Below, in pieces: positions 1 to 12,000 of a DNA stretch of 64,000 nucleotides; the first letter of the stretch is position 1, and the number at the start of each line of letters is the position of its first letter. A model generated the notes under the pieces. That model had not been told where the DNA came from, did no database searches, and was given only the letters and a program-made list of their open reading frames with translations. The stretch is taken from assembly GCF_043290135.1 (NCBI RefSeq), contig NC_134705.1, positions 95,807,239 to 95,871,238 on the forward strand. The letters are read 5' to 3'. The stretch is from Rhipicephalus microplus (taxonomy: Eukaryota > Arthropoda > Arachnida > Ixodida > Ixodidae). Position numbers and translations under genes: made by a program.

Positions 1-3000
1 TCAGTTTTTTATTATGCCAACTCCCTTCAGCTCACTTTTGCTCCCCCCCTCCTTTCACCCGCTGCCGCTCGCCGTTTTGTTTTTCTTGCTATCTGCGCAG
101 GACACCTCCCTTCTCTTTTTTAATTATCCGTGAACCACAATGTGTTTCACTAATGGTGCGAGTGTTGAGACATCTCAGCTGACAAGCACACAGCGTTTGA
201 ACGTGATGAAACTGCCTACCCCAACCAATGATCACTTGCTGCAGATAAGAAACTTTTAAGCACGCGGTTTGCAAGCGACGATGAGCGAGGCTGCCACAGA
301 GTTGGCAAAGTGCACCGTAGTGTCGTAGCGCACACTTCTGGATGCCCATCGAGATCACAGCAGATATCACTGTTAAGATTGAACGATTACGAGAAAAGAG
401 AGGCACGATACACTTTTATAGAATATGCGGGCGGCGTGGGGACAACTTGCAGAAGATAGCGCTATCAACCACCAAACATGGGTGGAGTGCGACAAAGAAG
501 TTGTTTTTAAACAGTGTACGCGTATGCCAATTTCGAAAAGTTTGTTACCTTTTTTTGTGTTACTGTATTTCTTGCTCATCCTGAAAACTTTGTCATAAAA
601 TTTGCCCCACTTATTAAATGCTACCCCAACTTCCCTTTGATTTTTAAGGGAAAAATGCGCATTCATTATGCGAGCACACACAGTATATCTAAAATTAATT
701 TTAAAATGTATGTCACGTCCCTTAGCTCAAAACAGTACTTTGCAACATCAACTCATTAACGCGTTGTGGGCTCATCAATATTTTTCCCATGATAACATAA
801 ATTATGCCAGTGGGATACCTAAATGGTGTGCTTAGAAACAGTATGAAGCAAGTTTCACCAAAATATGACCATTAGTTTACGGGGAAAAAAGTGGGAGGTA
901 TGCGTCCCTTTGACCCATGATGAAGTGTCTCAAAAAGTGGAACAACACCTGTCCCCTTGTCTCACGAGGGCACCAAGCAGTAATATTTTTGCCAAGTTTC
1001 TAGCACAAAAGGGTCCGATGCAAGCGGTACAGAGGGACACTTCAAAAATGTGCAAAGAAAAAGTTCTGAGGCACCTTAATTCTTGGTGTGGTACACAATC
1101 TGTGCCTCTGCCTGTTGTGTGTAGGCAGAACCGTATTAGCTTCTTTCGGTCTCTTTGATTGTTGTAGATGAGGATGAACACCTCATTTATGCCTGAATTT
1201 CTGCCCATATATAATATTGTGGTCAAGAATTACAATAAGGCACATCGACGAGGTGTCACTGAATGCATTGAATCCTGTAAATGTGTTTACAACGACTACG
1301 TAAGATTCGTGAACTCTATTCAGGACCGAGATACTAGCTTTTCTCATGGATCTCGTGCCATCTATCATCTCTTTCGCTTCATGGCTGTGTAAAGCATCAA
1401 TTTGTCATTCTTTTTCTTTGGTCCTCAATTTCAGAAACAGCATTTCAGCCACAGTTTTTTGTCTAATAGCCACTTCTCTTACAGTGGTGAAAAAGGATAA
1501 ATAAAAACTTGACGGGCTTCTCCTTAATAAAGTGCTGCTTTCTTACACAACAATGCCTTTCTAACTTGAAGAAAACAGTGCTCGTTATGTAGTTAAGCTA
1601 AGTAAGGAATCGCTTTCTTTTGTCAAGTGCACTTCCAACATGATTTTTGGTCAATATACTGCTCCTATTTTGAAAAAAAAAATTCATAGTTGCATGCTCA
1701 CATTACTTCTTTCAAGATCCAGAAAAAGAGAAAAATACCATAAATCAAGGAGTTTAGCTATCTTGCACACAATGTGACACACATTAAAAAAAAATTTGAA
1801 CAGCACAAACCGATTTTTAACTGAACGCATTACCAATGCCATGCATCGGAAAAGCATCGAGGTGATGGCAAAAGGAAGCGGCGGAGAAATCTTTTACTGA
1901 AGAAGAAAAAGTGGGACACGTTCGCCCCATTATCCTCAAAGGGTTAATATAAACAACCAACCAACACATACGAGTTTGTGCTCCTTTCAGAGCACCTTAC
2001 GCCAGCTCTCTGCCGCAGCTGTTGAGGTGGAACTCAAACGCTTGTGCTATTGTATGTGGCACACATCACAGTTTTGAATGGTCATGCAGCCAGCTTATGT
2101 TTAGAAACAAAATAAAAAAACAGCCCGTTTCTGCGCCTCTCAACAGTCCCTGAAACCAAAGCTACATATGAGTATCATAACAAGGTCTCCAAGTAAACAT
2201 CTGTCATGTTCTTGAGCGAACAAGGTTTTCAGTTGGAATAAGTGGGTCATTAACTATAAGTAGGTCACTAGTATCAGAAGAAATGATGCAAAATTTTTGC
2301 AACAGTATTCCTTTAAAGCAACGTAAAATCGCAAGGGCATTACTGGAAATCAGGAGGATGAGTGCAAGGGGGGGTGTCTTTTTTCTAAAATGCGCATACC
2401 TTTTTCATGTGTTTGTGCACGTATACATACACATCCAAATTTAGAGATTTCAATGTGTTTTGAACCCCAACCTGTCAATGCCAAAACAAAACAGTGTTTC
2501 ACACAAAACAATGTTTCACACATATACGAAGGACTCACCTGACTAGTGAGAACTCCTTTCTCTGCGGGTTTGACCTTGCACTGATGTGGTAGATATGACC
2601 GAAGAGGCAGCATTTTCTTGAGTCACTGCCATGAAAGGCACATCGGTATGGTGGCCATCGCGGTGCAATTCAGCCGGTGGCTTTAGATGGGAAGCTAAGC
2701 TTTCTGGCTAGTGCAGGTTTGTTGGGAAGATTTCTTCCAATCCCTGTTGATATATCACCGTAGTCACTTGACGCACTCTATTCGTGCAATGAGATCAAGC
2801 ACACCGCGTGCCATCTCCACTTGCCAACTTGGGCTTCGAGTCGACTTGCTGCTCTAGAACTCTCGTTCAGTCAAAGTGTCTGCGAAAACCGAAGAACAAG
2901 CACTTCAGAAATGTAGTTCACGCAGCAGCCAAGAGACTAAGTTCTGTGAAAGTACATGTAGCTTACCACAGTAACATAGTACATAAAAGATTTGTTCTAT

Positions 3001-3840
3001 TTAAGCAGTTGTTGGAAATTCAGAATTCCTAAGAGCCATTGATATTCTGCTGGAGTTATTACATGGTTCTTACAGTTCATTCTGAGAACTATTTAGTACT
3101 CTTTCGGAGGACCATTCTCCATTCTCACAAGGGGTGACTGTATTAAATATTCATAGCCTCAAAAATGCAGCATGTACGACAAGTGTCACAATTTCAGCGG
3201 CCATAGATTATAAATGTCTGCTTTTTCTCTGTTTTTTTTTTTCTATAGACAGTGCAACAGAAACATACACAGAAGGAAATTACGACTTCCCAAAAATCAG
3301 CAAGCAATCATAGTTTCTTTTCTTTCATGTTTGAATGAGGTCAACTGCATAATGCAGCAGCATTAACAATACTATGTAGAAAAAAAAAACAGGACCTGTT
3401 GCTATATCTACAAACCATTCCATGCTACATCTGCAGAGTTCTACTTCGAGACCCCCAGAATCAGGATGCCGCAAACGTCTTACATTTTTGAGATAGTTCA
3501 TCTGTGTGATCAGATTTTTTTATTTTGCACAATACTACAGACAGTAGCCCAAGCAGGAGAGGATGCACGTAAACAGACACAAAAAAGAAGATCAGAACTT
3601 TCTGCATAGCAAGAGTGAAGAAGATGTTAATGATTTCCACTCTGCAATCGTTTGAGGGAAAAATGAAAGCTTATATAAATTAGTTCATGCAAATACAGGT
3701 TTGACGCAGTGGCTTCGCTTGTGATGTGAGGCTCGACCGATGTGTTTCTGAAAGTGATCGTCAGAGTTTATTCCGAGCTTACCAAAATAAACCAAAGATA
3801 AGAAACTTAAGCATGCCTGTTTTTTTCTTTAAGATAGTGG
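1..3840. other. Left flank, no recognised gene
   Basis: AT-rich non-coding DNA with many poly-A and poly-T runs. All open frames here are short and none resembles a protein family I know. The one hint of an exon is on the minus strand near 2540-2690, where an open stretch is followed by a CAG|GTGAGT-like donor at about 2539. Its most protein-like frame stops a few bases before that donor, so I do not call it. It could belong to a downstream part of the minus-strand THAP gene, but nothing proves this. Confidence 0.4.
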
Positions 3841-3849
3841 CTCTAATTT

Positions 3850-4330
3850 GTCATATCTGATGGTGAAGCAAGGCGTCTAGAACGCTTTTAAACGTAGCGG
3901 ACAGTATAACCTTTGAATTTTTTCAAGTTTTTCTATGTTGACTTCGGTATAGGGATCCCAAACAGCACTGCCTTATTCAAGAGGGAGTCTAATAATTGTT
4001 TTGTACGTCGTCAACCTAAGAGAAGGGGGGAGGGATTCACCCAACAAGTGTTTCAGGAGGACTAATTTTTTCCGGGCTTTTGAGCATATGTCATTGACAT
4101 GGGATCACCAGTTAAGACTAGAAGTTATTGTGATTCCTAAATATTTGCACACCTGAACTTTTTCAAGGGAGTTATTTTTTATACATTAGGTAAAATAAAG
4201 TTTTTTCCATTTCTTATTGATGCTCATGAGCACAGTTTTCTGAAGGTTAACAACGATTTCCTATTTGTTGCACCATTCTGCCAACTTATTTAAAGTGCTG
4301 TTCAAGGTTCAAGGATAACATTAATTTGAT
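3850..4330 (-). pseudogene. Decayed LINE reverse transcriptase, C-terminal part
   Basis: Read on the minus strand, this gives a typical end of a jockey/CR1-like non-LTR reverse transcriptase. A KYLGITITSSLNW motif is followed by a basic helix rich in Lys, Arg and Leu, then YKTIIR and a GSAVWDPYT motif. Internal stop codons follow the NW of the YLGI motif and interrupt the region before GSAVWDPY, so it is a dead copy. The start and end of the insertion are not visible. It lies in the left flank, in the same orientation as the THAP gene. Confidence 0.7.
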
Positions 4331-4400
4331 GCACATAGTCACGTGATGCCCATTCAACATGAGAACAACAGATTCATTCCATCATATGGTCATTTCTTAA

Positions 4401-4987
4401 AGGGGCCCTGAAACCACTTTTTTTGAGTAACCATGGAATTAAGTGACTGGAAAAGTGTGTTGCCTTACAATTTCAAAGCCGCAAAAATTTTAAGAATCCG
4501 TCCCGTACGAGCCGAGTCACAAAGATTTGTCACACGCTGCAATCGCATTCTCTCTTCTCTCGTCCCGACGAAAGCGCTGGAAGCTAAGCAGCGAGGGATG
4601 GGAGGGGCAAACAAAAAAACGTCAGGTGCGCCTCATGACCTTGAGTACTTTTTTTCTTTTTTTTTATTCAAATACGTGGCTTTTTCAGTGCGATCGTGCA
4701 CGCACGCATGGACAAGTGACGGCCTCTCAGGGCGATCTCTGTAACGACCGAGCGTTATACGTTCAAATCAGCCAATGGCTGATAGATGGGTTTACTACGA
4801 GTGATTTTTGGCCTTATTGCGTGATTTGTGGAGAGAAGACAAAGCAATTTTTAGCTGACTTTGATAATTTATTGTGAATTCCCGGCCGCGTGCTGCACTA
4901 CAATATTTGGCTCGCAGGTTGTCTGGAGCCTCTACTACCGATCGGAAGAATTTTCTGACCATGCTCAAAAAGTGTTGCAGGGCCCCT
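4401..4987. mobile_element. TTAA-flanked MITE (piggyBac-like ends)
   Basis: The element lies between two TTAA tetranucleotides (4397-4400 and 4988-4991). It has inverted ends of about 35-40 bp beginning AGGGGCCCTG, followed by a CACTTTTT-TGAG stretch on both arms. TTAA duplication is the hallmark of the piggyBac superfamily. The 587-bp interior encodes no transposase, so this is a non-autonomous element. A related and more diverged copy is split between about 43.97-44.38 kb and 46.56-46.70 kb. Confidence 0.75.
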
Positions 4988-5309
4988 TTAAGGTGCAGTG
5001 TTATTAAAGTACTTTAAGTATTTAAAGTAAGTATTAAAGCTTAGGATTAAGAATATTTAGTAACTGATAAGCTGCATATTGTTCTGAAGTTTAAGAGGCT
5101 ACATATGGAGGGATGAGTCACTAGTCAGTATGGAAAACACTTGCACTGGGGTTGATGAATAAACGATTTGATGTCATGCCATAAAATACTCATACACCAG
5201 TCACTATCAATAAATGTCGCAAGTACTGCAGGGGTGATAGCTTTGTGACAATCAAAAATGGTGGTTATTGCGTCTATAATATGAATTAAAATGAGTTTGT
5301 GTAAATTTC

Positions 5310-5545
5310 CTCGCGATGTGGTTTCACCGTGGAAAATATTTTTGGGGGTTTCAAGTGACGAAACCACAATACGATTATAAAGGAGGCCAGAGTGGGAACT
5401 TCCGATTAATTTTGATAACTTGGGTGTTTTTTTAATGTGCATCTAAACCTAGGCACATGAGCAATTTTCGCATTTTGGCTCCATAAAAGTGTGACAGCTA
5501 TGACCGAGATTAGCACCCTGCCCTCGAGCTTAGCAGTGCAACACT
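5310..5545 (-). repeat. Diverged tRNA-derived SINE copy
   Basis: On the minus strand this matches, in order and with many changes, the SINE family seen cleanly at 33356-33600 and 55807-56044. Shared blocks are the GTGCACGTTAA-like segment, the TTTCCGGAGCCC-like segment and the final GTGGTTT...ACG segment. The tRNA-like head (about 5490-5545) is badly eroded. It is an old copy. Confidence 0.55.
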
Positions 5546-5829
5546 TTATGTGTTAATTCACATGAAAACAGCGCCAAAAACGAAGGACAAGAAAAAGAAA
5601 GAGATAGACAGTGGCATTGTCATACAAACTCGCCCAAGCAACCACTTCAGGTATAGCATGTGAAGCGGCGAGATATGCAGTGGACTGTAGGCAGCTCGCT
5701 CCTGAACTTACAGCTGCCACTCAAGGCCACCATAAATCGTGACATGACAACGATGCATCTATGCCAAACTACCCGACTGGTTCCCTCATTTGGATGTGAA
5801 TCCCTTCTTGCAGCCCTAGGCTTTCAGAC

Positions 5830-6003
5830 AAATTTATTTCACGCTACAATAACTACTACCATATTGAAGGCCCGCATGTCACCTATCCAGTCCATAGTTG
5901 AACTCGTGACGCCGTCTCATGATCTCAGACATCACCGTCATGACACGGTTCGTGTCAGTAGATTCAAACCATACTATGACCCATTGACACTGCCTACACC
6001 TTA
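5830..6003 (+). pseudogene. Ty3/gypsy integrase C-terminal fragment
   Basis: The plus-strand frame ends in HDTVRVSRFKPYYDP, preceded by a VTPSHDLRHHR stretch. This fits the C-terminal tail of a gypsy-type polyprotein, where a V-H-V-S-R-L-K-P-Y motif closes the integrase. A TGTAAC sequence at about 6045 could open a relict LTR. No other parts of this retroelement are visible, so it is a fragment. Confidence 0.6.
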
Positions 6004-6889
6004 AGGACACCAGTATGGCTCTTCTTCTCTCCCAGGGGCAGTTGTAACGAAGAGAAAGAAGCATTTACGCTCGGGCGTCTCTTGCTGCGCATGTGATTTG
6101 GGTTTCTGTTGGACCGGCGCTACTTCGACTGTACAAATCGTCAGAGCTTCATTAATAAATCGTCATGCGACACATGCAAAAGTTTTTCTAGCATGTGCTG
6201 CTTGTGTGTGTTAGCTATGAAATGTGCTAGAGTCCAATCTCATCAGATACCAAAAGGCAGCCTATATGCAAAAAAAATGATTCACATACTTCTACAATCC
6301 ATACTTCAACGTATTTACACAAAGCCAACCCAGCACCGCACTGTTGTGTGTAGTTACTGCTTCACAGTTCTCTGCCATGAAACATTTTATTGAACACTTC
6401 ACCGGTTTGGAAGGTGCCAATGTCTGTTAATAATTGGGGCCAAGGGACAAACAATACACTTAATCCAATGCCTCTTAGAATATTTAGTGCTGCTTGTTGA
6501 TGTGTTCTGGGATTACATATTGAAAAAAGAATTGTATTGAGCTTTACAGGCACCAAAGGCACATAGGTACAAAGCATGTCGTAACTGTCTCGTTACTGCG
6601 AGAATATTGTCATTTTTAATATGTCTGGGGAAGAAAGCTTTTGCCAATTTATAAAGTATTCCAGCACATAATAAATAATAAATTATGCATATTTAAATGC
6701 TCTTTTCAAAAACTTAGTACCAGAGCAAAAAGAAATATTGTGGAAGGTATAAAATTTTAAAGTGGGTAAGTTTTTGTGGCCAGCTGATAAACAGAGCAAT
6801 AAAAACCCCCATGTTCGTAAAAACGGTTGAAAAAAGAAAAATTCAGAATATATGTTTTGGAGATAAATGACCAACAAATAGTACAAAAA

Positions 6890-7211
6890 AATACTAAATA
6901 CTCCAACATAATGCTGCCGTTAACACAGACAAAAAAATATCTGGCCTGAGGTACTCCTTCACACCTCGTGTGCCATGAATGGTTACCTGATTATCGTGAA
7001 ACACACGTCCACTCACGCAATTCTGGCACAAAATTTTTGTTATTTTATGAGAAGACCCTGCAGGTGTTCCAATATATAGATGGATGCCTGGGATATGAAC
7101 AATGTCTATTTCAATCATAGGTCCAATAAACGTCACCAGTTTTTCTGATGTCGGCTCTTCCCAGGAGCTACCTTTCTCCACAGAGGTTTGCGTTGCAATA
7201 TATGCATCCAA
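6890..7211 (-). pseudogene. Possible piggyBac-type transposase remnant
   Basis: The minus-strand frame from 7211 reads SSWEEPTSEKLVTFIGPMI and then a DIVHIPGIHLYI segment. This resembles the piggyBac (DDE_Tnp_1_7) region where W-x-P-T-x-E-E-x-x-F-I-G is followed by M-G-I-x-x-L-P and Y-W-S. The following DDD catalytic region cannot be traced in frame, and the tail looks random. It is probably a decayed fragment. The assignment rests on motif resemblance only. Confidence 0.45.
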
Positions 7212-7374
7212 GCATATTTATAAGTATTTTTGCAGATAGTATTGAAAAAAGAAATAAATAACGTGCAGCCTTAAAACGTTGCACATTGCTCCATAGTGTT
7301 GGATCGAGATGTGCTTTGGGAGGTCTTCTTGTTGTGGCAAGAAGCTCAGCAGCCGACACCAGCATACTGCGCAC

Positions 7375-9200
7375 AGCGAAATGTGGACTTCTGATTTAGC
7401 TTAAGAATGTCCAGAAAAATTAGCAGCTATGCACAACGATGGGAAGAGATCAGTTGAGGCCGTAAACGAAGCCAAACCCTGAATGTCTGAGGTCGCTGAC
7501 ACAGAACACTATCGGTGTCAGAGCTTAAAGCTGAGGTGCGATCACCTACAGACTCCAATGTCCTCGTCACTCATTTCAGATGTGATTCCAAGGCTGTTTC
7601 GGGCAGCACACGTTTTTCAAAGCACAAGCGAGAACCCACGCAAGTGATGACAATGACGTGGAAGCTGCTAACGACACTGGATGCGGCCCTGGGTCTGCTA
7701 TAATAAAAGAAACAGAACCAAAGCTGCTGTAAAGCGGCTAAAAAGGCCCCCTCTGCATGTTGTACATGCGGTGGACCTTCGGAAAAATGTTTCTTAGAAC
7801 AAATCTTCTCGGCACCAAACAAGAGCTCTTTGGTGAATAGCTGGCGGAAATTTCAGGCAATTATTTTCGCTCAGTACTGTCGGATTGCGAAGCTGACACC
7901 ACAATTTGGTATTTGACTAGGAAAGGTTTTCTCTATCACAGCACTTGGGTGTTACTGATGCATAGCCACAAGCGGCATGCATTTCTCAGAGTTCTTCAAG
8001 CAAGCTCATTTTCCTAACAACACACACACACACATTGATTCCCGCAAAGGTCTCCAAAATCACTATGTCACCAAAACGAGCAGATTCAAACTGATTCTGA
8101 AAGTTCAGTGGCTGGACTAAATACTAGGAGGTGTTAAGTGCATAATAAAAGTCCAACATGCCAAATTTCATGATTGAAAGAATCGATCACCAATGATCAA
8201 TTTGAATAGGCGTGATCACGAAAGACTTAAATAGGCCAGCTAACAAAGGACATGGGAACCATAGGCTGTGGTGTCACTGAAACCATTTTTTCTTCTATTA
8301 GGGTGGGGGAAGTGGGAGGCAATTATTAAAACAGAACACCCTCCCTAATCTGCCTGCCTGCCTAACCTTGCCCCCCCTATAGCCCTCTTCACAGACCGCT
8401 CCCTGGGTTCTGCTATGTTCCCTCCGGGTTGCGCTAAATAGGCATGATGCCCCCCAAAAAATGCACTGCCGAAGCTGTCACATCCACCTTTGTACTCTTG
8501 CACGCAGCCCAGCTTGGAGACATTTTTTTTCTCTCCGGTGAAAATATCTATACGCACCACAGCAACCACAATGAGGTAAGGCGTGAAAATGTATACTGGT
8601 GAGAACGCACCTTATCACAATGTTCAATGTGAGAAACTTGAGTTGAAGCGTCGGCTCCAGTGGTTACCGACATGAAGACCACCAGACTCCATCGTGCTTT
8701 CGGTGCTCTCTGACATGCCTGAAAGGTTTGAAACATATTCAAAAGGCCTTTTTTCTCGGTGCAGTGCTCAAAGTGGCCATCATCTTAGAAATCGCAAGAA
8801 AGCACGAAACTCAGTTGAGTATTTAGAGTGTGTCTATACTTACAGTATAGGTTGGTGTCGGCAAATGATCTTGTCGTGATGCCTTCAATGGGACAGATGA
8901 AACTTGGTGATGACCAGCGCATGTGCCTATGGGTAGGGTCCTTCCTGGTAATTTCAGGTCTCTTTGAAGTGTACAACAGGGGCACATGCAAGTAGCTTGA
9001 TCTCGCATTGCTCGAGGAGTATTTTGTAGAGTAACACGTTCCACGGAATTCGAACCCAATGAGCGGCGCCGCAGTCCCCTTTAACAAAATAGAAAATAAC
9101 CAAAGAAAGTGAGTGGTAACGACCGAGGACATGCTGTGCTACGAGCTGCATAATGTGACAGGGGCCATAGCAGCACTTGTATGTATAGGACTTTTGGGAA
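7375..9200. other. Non-coding stretch, no supported gene
   Basis: No family is recognised. The segment 7515-7825 looks weakly protein-like in more than one frame on both strands, and no single frame is continuous. A possible minus-strand splice acceptor (TTTCAG) precedes a short open stretch near 8655-8715. It could extend the THAP gene, but the exon is unproven. There is a short (CA)n tract near 8021-8034. Confidence 0.35.
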
Positions 9201-9204
9201 AGTT

Positions 9205-9480
9205 GAGTACAAACATACAGGATATTTCAAAAGTTTATGCCCTTACCAACCTTTATTAGCAATGAAAATGAAACACCAATTTTCAATATGCTCTCCCTTC
9301 CAACAAGTTTTTTCCATCTCTACACAAACATTTCATGCCCTTTAAAAATAACATGAATTTTCATTTCCTATAAGTCTGCAGAGTGCATTATTCTCATCAG
9401 CAACGTTCCTTTCACCTCCCCGATCATTCTTTTAAAAACAGGTAGCAGTGACTAACATTCAAGCCACAGACCTTTGTTGA
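9205..9480 (-). mobile_element. Possible mariner-like DNA transposon remnant
   Basis: The end sequence reads CAGGATATTTCAAAAGTTTATGCCC on the plus strand, like the terminus of a Tc1/mariner-type element. Just inside it, the minus strand encodes a GEHIENW stretch. This resembles the C-terminal G-x-Y-I-E motif of mariner transposases. Stops and frame changes are frequent and no second end was found. I give this as a weak call. Confidence 0.3.
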
Positions 9481-10500
9481 AGCTTCCTCAACACTGGTTG
9501 TAAGAACTAGAGTATAGTCGTAAAGCGCCCGGGTGCCCTGGCGAAAATCCCTCACCTTTTTTCCTCTTTTTTTCAACACAGTTCACGTAAACAAATGCAC
9601 CAAATTGAAACTCCTGCACAGGCCATTTAGTAATTAAACGGCATTAAGACCCCGGGGCATCCACGTCAAGGTTGCTCCGAGCCTTAGATGTCAGGCTGGA
9701 GACTTTTGAAGTTATCTACATGTTGGTCCTTTCAGTGCCATGCAAATCTACACGATACATTAATGTTCAAACTACCTACGGGCAACGTATTATTACTATG
9801 CACAATGCTTTTCCTTAGTGGTATGGAGCCACATGCTAAGATGATACCTACAACGTAATAACTATCATAATACCAATAAGCTCTCATAACTCCAGAAAAC
9901 AAAAATTAAGCAGTTCATTCAAAGGCTATGGCAACGTCATTTTTTTTTTTTTGCAAATATATGTGCATATTGATTCCAGTTTTGTTATTTGTAACAAATT
10001 ACAACACATTACCCTACAATGTCTAGTACCTCTGACAACCACTGTATGCAGTCAGCCTCAAGTTTCTACTTCCTCCCCACCCCCCTACCTTGGCAAAATG
10101 CACATTGTGGTGGCATCTTGCCTGATCATGTAGCTTTTATAAGTCACTATAGTGTGAACTCTCTTAATCAGTAGAATTAGAAAGAAGGCACTGTTAAAGC
10201 TCCACTAGCTATGCATGCCGAATTTCGTGTGGCATGATTTCGGTCAAATAAAACTTGTTTCTGGGCTTGTTGGTTCTTGCTTAACAGGCAAATAGATAGG
10301 TGGAAATTGTACAAAATGACACAACAGGACAGAACATTGAGCAGTACTTGTCTTGTGCTTTTTTTTTCTGTGTCTTTGTGTACAATTTCTTCCTAACTAT
10401 TTCCATTTCATTCATTTCCAATCAGTTTCCTCATTTGCCCATGAAGGACGTGATGAGCAAGTTCTCTCACAAAATTAAAGCACAATCTTTAGATAAATGC
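9480..10500. other. Non-coding stretch 3' of THAP exon 2
   Basis: AT-rich sequence that should be intron or downstream sequence of the minus-strand THAP gene. I see no exon with matching phase. Nothing else is recognisable. Confidence 0.4.
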
Positions 10501-10516
10501 TTACGACGTCATATAC

Positions 10517-10684
10517 CTTTGTGCTGCTTCAGAATTAGACGGTGTCCGTTTCTTGTAGTACACTGGTGGGAAAATCGTGGGCACATACGATGGATCGTTG
10601 CTCTGATCACTTTTGCAGTTTCCCACAAAATGTCTGCTACAAATCCGTGAATAGTTTGATGGAATCCAGACGCTTCCATCAGCA
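10517..10684 (-). CDS. THAP-domain gene, exon 2 (second half of THAP finger)
   Basis: The exon begins after a TTGCACAG acceptor and ends at AG|GTATAT. Phase is exact: exon 1 leaves two bases (AA), and the T here completes an Asn codon. It supplies the rest of the THAP finger, with W-I-P, the ICSRHF motif carrying the last Cys and His zinc ligands, and a PSYVPTIFPP segment corresponding to the conserved proline block. It ends with two bases (AG) of an Arg or Ser codon, so at least one more exon must lie at lower coordinates. I could not place it. THAP domains bind DNA in a zinc-dependent way. The function of this protein cannot be told from the finger alone. Confidence 0.85.
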
Positions 10685-10863
10685 CTGTGCAAGAGAGAGA
10701 AAAGAAAGAAAGCCATGCGCACACAAAGCATTTGATGCTGAAGTACTTGCTGTTGGACAAGTCAGTTCATACTGTGAACTGGCCATAAATCTGTGATCTC
10801 TTGGTGCAAAACAACCAATAAAAAGATAAAGAAGGTGCGAGGCTTTTACCTGCACGAATAGCC

Positions 10864-11240
10864 AAAAACATATGAACTTGAACTTGAACTTTATTTCGCA
10901 TCTATACATTGTACAGATAACAGGATATCCCACCTCAATGGCTCCTTAGCACTACTTTCTGTATGTATACATACATTTGTCATTTCAGGTTGAGTGACCA
11001 CAGTTTTATGGTTGGTACACACTTTCATAACGGAGCGGCGGCAGTGTCGTTAGCTTCACCATCATTTCATACAGTCGTGAAACTGGTAAAGAGATTAAGC
11101 CTGTATGTACGAAGGCTGTACTAACAGCCATTTATGCTTTCAACATTTAGGTTAAGCATTCAAATTGAACTTCAGTTTGAGTTTATTGGTTTTAAGAAAA
11201 TAATTTAACAACATCAACATATACAAAGGCAAGGGTCCCA
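10864..11240 (-). repeat. LINE-like 3' tail sequence
   Basis: The tandem GAACTT hexamers at 10874-10890, followed by a TTTATTTCGCA stretch, resemble the 3' tail of a minus-strand retroposon. A similar TTCAGTTTGAGTTTATTGG stretch occurs at about 11170. No coding part is recognised. This DNA lies in the intron between the two THAP exons. Confidence 0.3.
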
Positions 11241-11568
11241 AAATGAGAAACTGTAGTGGGACCTTTGCTTGATTATACAAACACAGGGCGTAATGACTTG
11301 CATTACAATAAGCAAAAACGGTGCTTTGCTGCAACATACACACCCCCGAAAATGCGGCCCGCACGACGTTATCTGCGCAATCACTCCGTTGAACTGTACC
11401 CGGTAATTCCCGGTATCGCCGATATCGAGGAACGAACGACCGATGAATGGATCCATCAGCACGGTTGAACACCTCGCTAGGCGAGCGTCACACACCGTCA
11501 AAGCGTTTCCACAGTCACGCGCTTTCCGCAGCCTCGGCAGTGGCCTCGGCGCCGATGTCACTACTTAC

Positions 11569-11744
11569 TTTGCACGGCGCACTGCAGCGATCCACGCATG
11601 TCGCCTCTTCGTCTCGTACCATTTCTTGGGGAAGTAATAAAATTTTACAGGGGGTACCAACCCCCTAGTGTTAAATTGGCTGTTGTGACAATCAACGACA
11701 CAGCAGTAAGTCGAGCTACCTTTCCGTTTTCTCGTTGGAGCCAT
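11569..11744 (-). CDS. THAP-domain gene, exon 1 (start of protein)
   Basis: The ATG at 11744 (on the complement) opens a 58-codon stretch that begins MAPTRKRKGSS. It then gives a THAP zinc finger start: the CVVDCHNS motif with the first two Cys ligands, a VKFYYFPK motif, and W-I-A-A-V-R-R. The exon ends at GCAAA|GTAAGT. Joined to exon 2 it gives a complete C2CH finger of about 100 residues. An upstream ATG in the same open frame at 11972 would add 76 residues, mostly proline- and serine-rich. I prefer 11744 because THAP fingers normally start a protein. A run of 16 G lies upstream at 11893-11908. The gene runs in the same direction as RPB7 and lies downstream of it. Confidence 0.85.
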
Positions 11745-12000
11745 CGCAAACGACTTTACGCGTGCTACGGATTGCGGAAGTGAGGAACTCTCGTGTGACG
11801 CCGATTTCTGCCGCCAGGAGAGATGCGAGCTTCCGGAGGCGGCACTGTGGGCGGCGCGAAAATGGAAGAAGGTTTCAACTTGTTTTGAGGAAGGGGGGGG
11901 GGGGGGGGTGTTTATGTGCGCTTTCATTAAGGTATGGTGGCTAATTAAGGCACACCAGCGTTTTTGAAACAAAGACGGAGAATTTTAAGGGCTCGTTCTT
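11745..12000 (-). promoter_or_regulatory. Presumed 5' region of the THAP gene with 16-G run
   Basis: This GC-richer segment lies directly upstream of the THAP start codon and probably holds the 5' UTR and core promoter. A run of 16 G (11893-11908; C on the transcribed sense strand) stands out. No TATA box is obvious. Promoter status is inferred from position only. Confidence 0.4.

Noticed and set aside
5879..6064. RPB7 terminal exon near 6010 (complement contains CTGGTGTCC)
   Set aside because: It would give Leu-Val-Ser, but no stop codon follows and no AG acceptor lies in the right phase. The site lies within a gypsy remnant.
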